Origin: Nitrospirota bacterium
GTDB lineage: Bacteria; Nitrospirota; Thermodesulfovibrionia; Thermodesulfovibrionales; UBA6898
Direction of reading: 5' to 3'
Assembly (NCBI GenBank): GCA_021787505.1
Contig: JAJYLU010000110.1
Location: forward strand, 1 to 5,393
Length of the DNA: 5,393 nt
The notes under the pieces were generated by a model. The model saw nothing but the letters and a program-made list of their open reading frames with translations, searched no databases and had not been told where the DNA came from. This document shows, piece after piece, positions 4,435 through 5,393 of this stretch; the stretch's first letter is position 1, and the number at the start of each line of letters is the position of its first letter. Made by a program: the position numbers and the translations under genes.

Positions 4435-5393
4435 GTCTTTCCGAATATCCTGAAGTCGATGTCCCTGAAGACGTTGTTTTTTCTTTCGAGGCAGAGAAGG
4501 TTGGTGCGGTCGATGCGCCCCGAAACGATCTCTTCGTGGAGTGCAAAGAAGTTCCCGAGGTGTTCCTGAAACTTTTTTTGTGCAAATTCCGACGAGTTTC
4601 CGGTTTTCATCATGAAGGCCCAGTCGCTTGCCTGCGCCAGGAGCAGTTCACGTGATGACTGATTGAGTGCCCTCCGAAGGAGCCCGCGGGTATGCATATG
4701 CTCGTTGCAGTTCTTGGTATGGAGCGTGGCCGCCCTGTTCAGGTGCCGGTATATCCAGTGGTTCGAAGGGTGTATCCATGTAGAACTGTACCCTTTGTCT
4801 CCCCAACTCGAAGCGGAAGGCATCGCCGTTTGGATATCCTGGTGATCAGATATATATTCCGAAGGGTCAATGAATCTGAACGGATTCCTCCTGCGGGAGC
4901 CTTTTCTCAGGAAAAAGTCCAGCCATTCCGGCCCTTCGAACCACCAGTGTCCGAAGAGTTCGGCATCAAAGGCAGCGGTAACAACCGGTTGTATCCCCAG
5001 CTTTTCATTGAGTGCCGCGATCTGCCGGTTCTTTGAGTCGACGAAGTGGCCGGCATGGATCATTGCTTTCTTTAATGCTTTTTTCGGCACGTATGGTTTT
5101 TTCTGCTCCGACCTGCCGGTTACCCGGTAATATTTGAGGCCTGTAAATGTCCTGACTCCGCCGGGGAGATAAGGACCGACATACTCCGTGTCCAGGTCGT
5201 ACCCGATGTCACGGTAAAAATCCCTGTAATCGAAATCGCCGGGGTACCCCTCAATGGAACTCCAGATCTGCTTTGACGACTCTACGTCCCTGGAAAAAAC
5301 AACGGCGCCGGACGGGGTTCTTAGCGGGGCATAGATGCTGAATTTGTGCCGCGGACGGGAGTTCAGGAGGCCGTGGCTATCGAGGAAAAAGTA
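4431..5393 (-). CDS. GH57 1,4-alpha-glucan branching enzyme, C-terminal part (5' end outside window)
   Basis: GH57 branching enzymes cut alpha-1,4-glucan and re-attach the piece in alpha-1,6 linkage during glycogen synthesis in the cytosol. The frame is open from the window edge (5393) to the TGA at 4433-4431, giving 320 of an expected 520-570 residues. The visible start YFFLDSHGLL, then IYAPLRTPSGAVVFSRD, EGYPGDFDYRDFYRDIGYDLD (a 21-residue block at visible residues 56-76, key residues Y58-P-G-D and R66-D-I-G-Y) and FTGLKYYRVTG, are typical of the family. FDAELFGHWWFEG (visible residues 142-154) is GH57 motif 4; D143 is the expected general acid/base. Further conserved blocks are SSWGDKGY (195-202), WIHPSNHWIYRH (206-217) and ELLLAQASDWAF. 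The C terminus VFRDIDFRIF is also typical. The nucleophile Glu of motif 3 lies outside the window. The GTG at 5088-5090 is internal. This family is unrelated in fold to GH13 GlgB, so I give no symbol. It may belong to a glycogen operon beyond the window. Confidence 0.93.
   Translation of the reverse strand, partial: YFFLDSHGLLNSRPRHKFSIYAPLRTPSGAVVFSRDVESSKQIWSSIEGYPGDFDYRDFYRDIGYDLDTEYVGPYLPGGVRTFTGLKYYRVTGRSEQKKPYVPKKALKKAMIHAGHFVDSKNRQIAALNEKLGIQPVVTAAFDAELFGHWWFEGPEWLDFFLRKGSRRRNPFRFIDPSEYISDHQDIQTAMPSASSWGDKGYSSTWIHPSNHWIYRHLNRAATLHTKNCNEHMHTRGLLRRALNQSSRELLLAQASDWAFMMKTGNSSEFAQKKFQEHLGNFFALHEEIVSGRIDRTNLLCLERKNNVFRDIDFRIFGKT

Noticed and set aside
4663..5130. Plus-strand open frames opposite the branching enzyme
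   Set aside because: They are antisense to conserved GH57 motifs such as FDAELFGHWWFEG and resemble nothing I recognise.

Overview
This is an ordinary bacterial housekeeping segment: part of a macromolecular-synthesis region (primase, primary sigma factor, a tRNA, RNase P RNA), followed by a LysR-type regulator and a glycogen enzyme. I see no CRISPR array, insertion sequence, phage gene or defence module, and no clearly new multi-gene system. The most unusual structure is inside the RNase P RNA. Moderate GC, type A RNase P RNA, a dnaG-rpoD pair and a GH57 branching enzyme suggest a free-living Gram-negative lineage such as Nitrospirota or a deltaproteobacterial-type phylum. This placement is inference from family resemblance; I could not run a tree.

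Layout on the + strand: the 3' end of dnaG (1-535, start outside the window) overlaps rpoD (532-2109) by the four bases ATGA. A good sigma-70 promoter (TTGACT-17 bp-TATATT, 2106-2134) has its -35 box on the rpoD stop codon. A perfect 8-bp stem-loop (2140-2164) sits at the predicted start site. Next come a tRNA with anticodon CAU (2203-2278) and, only 16 nt later, a coiled-coil/C4 zinc-ribbon protein starting at GTG (2295-3017). A second sigma-70 promoter (TTGATA-18 bp-TATAAT, 3014-3043), again with its -35 box on a stop codon, drives rnpB (about 3063-3474). A LysR-family gene (3514-4422) begins 39 nt after the RNase P RNA with no visible terminator between them.

On the - strand, converging on the LysR gene with an 8-bp gap, lies the C-terminal 320 codons of a GH57 1,4-alpha-glucan branching enzyme (4431-5393, start outside the window).

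How the genes fit: DnaG primes replication and RpoD directs housekeeping transcription, presumably including the two promoters in this window. RNase P, encoded about 0.8 kb downstream of the tRNA, would mature that tRNA's 5' end. The zinc-ribbon protein has no firm role, but its position between a tRNA and rnpB is suggestive. The LysR protein and the branching enzyme look functionally unrelated to the first block.

The only stretch over 300 bases without a protein gene is 3018-3513, which holds the rnpB promoter and rnpB. The 93 bases of 2110-2202 hold a promoter and a hairpin.
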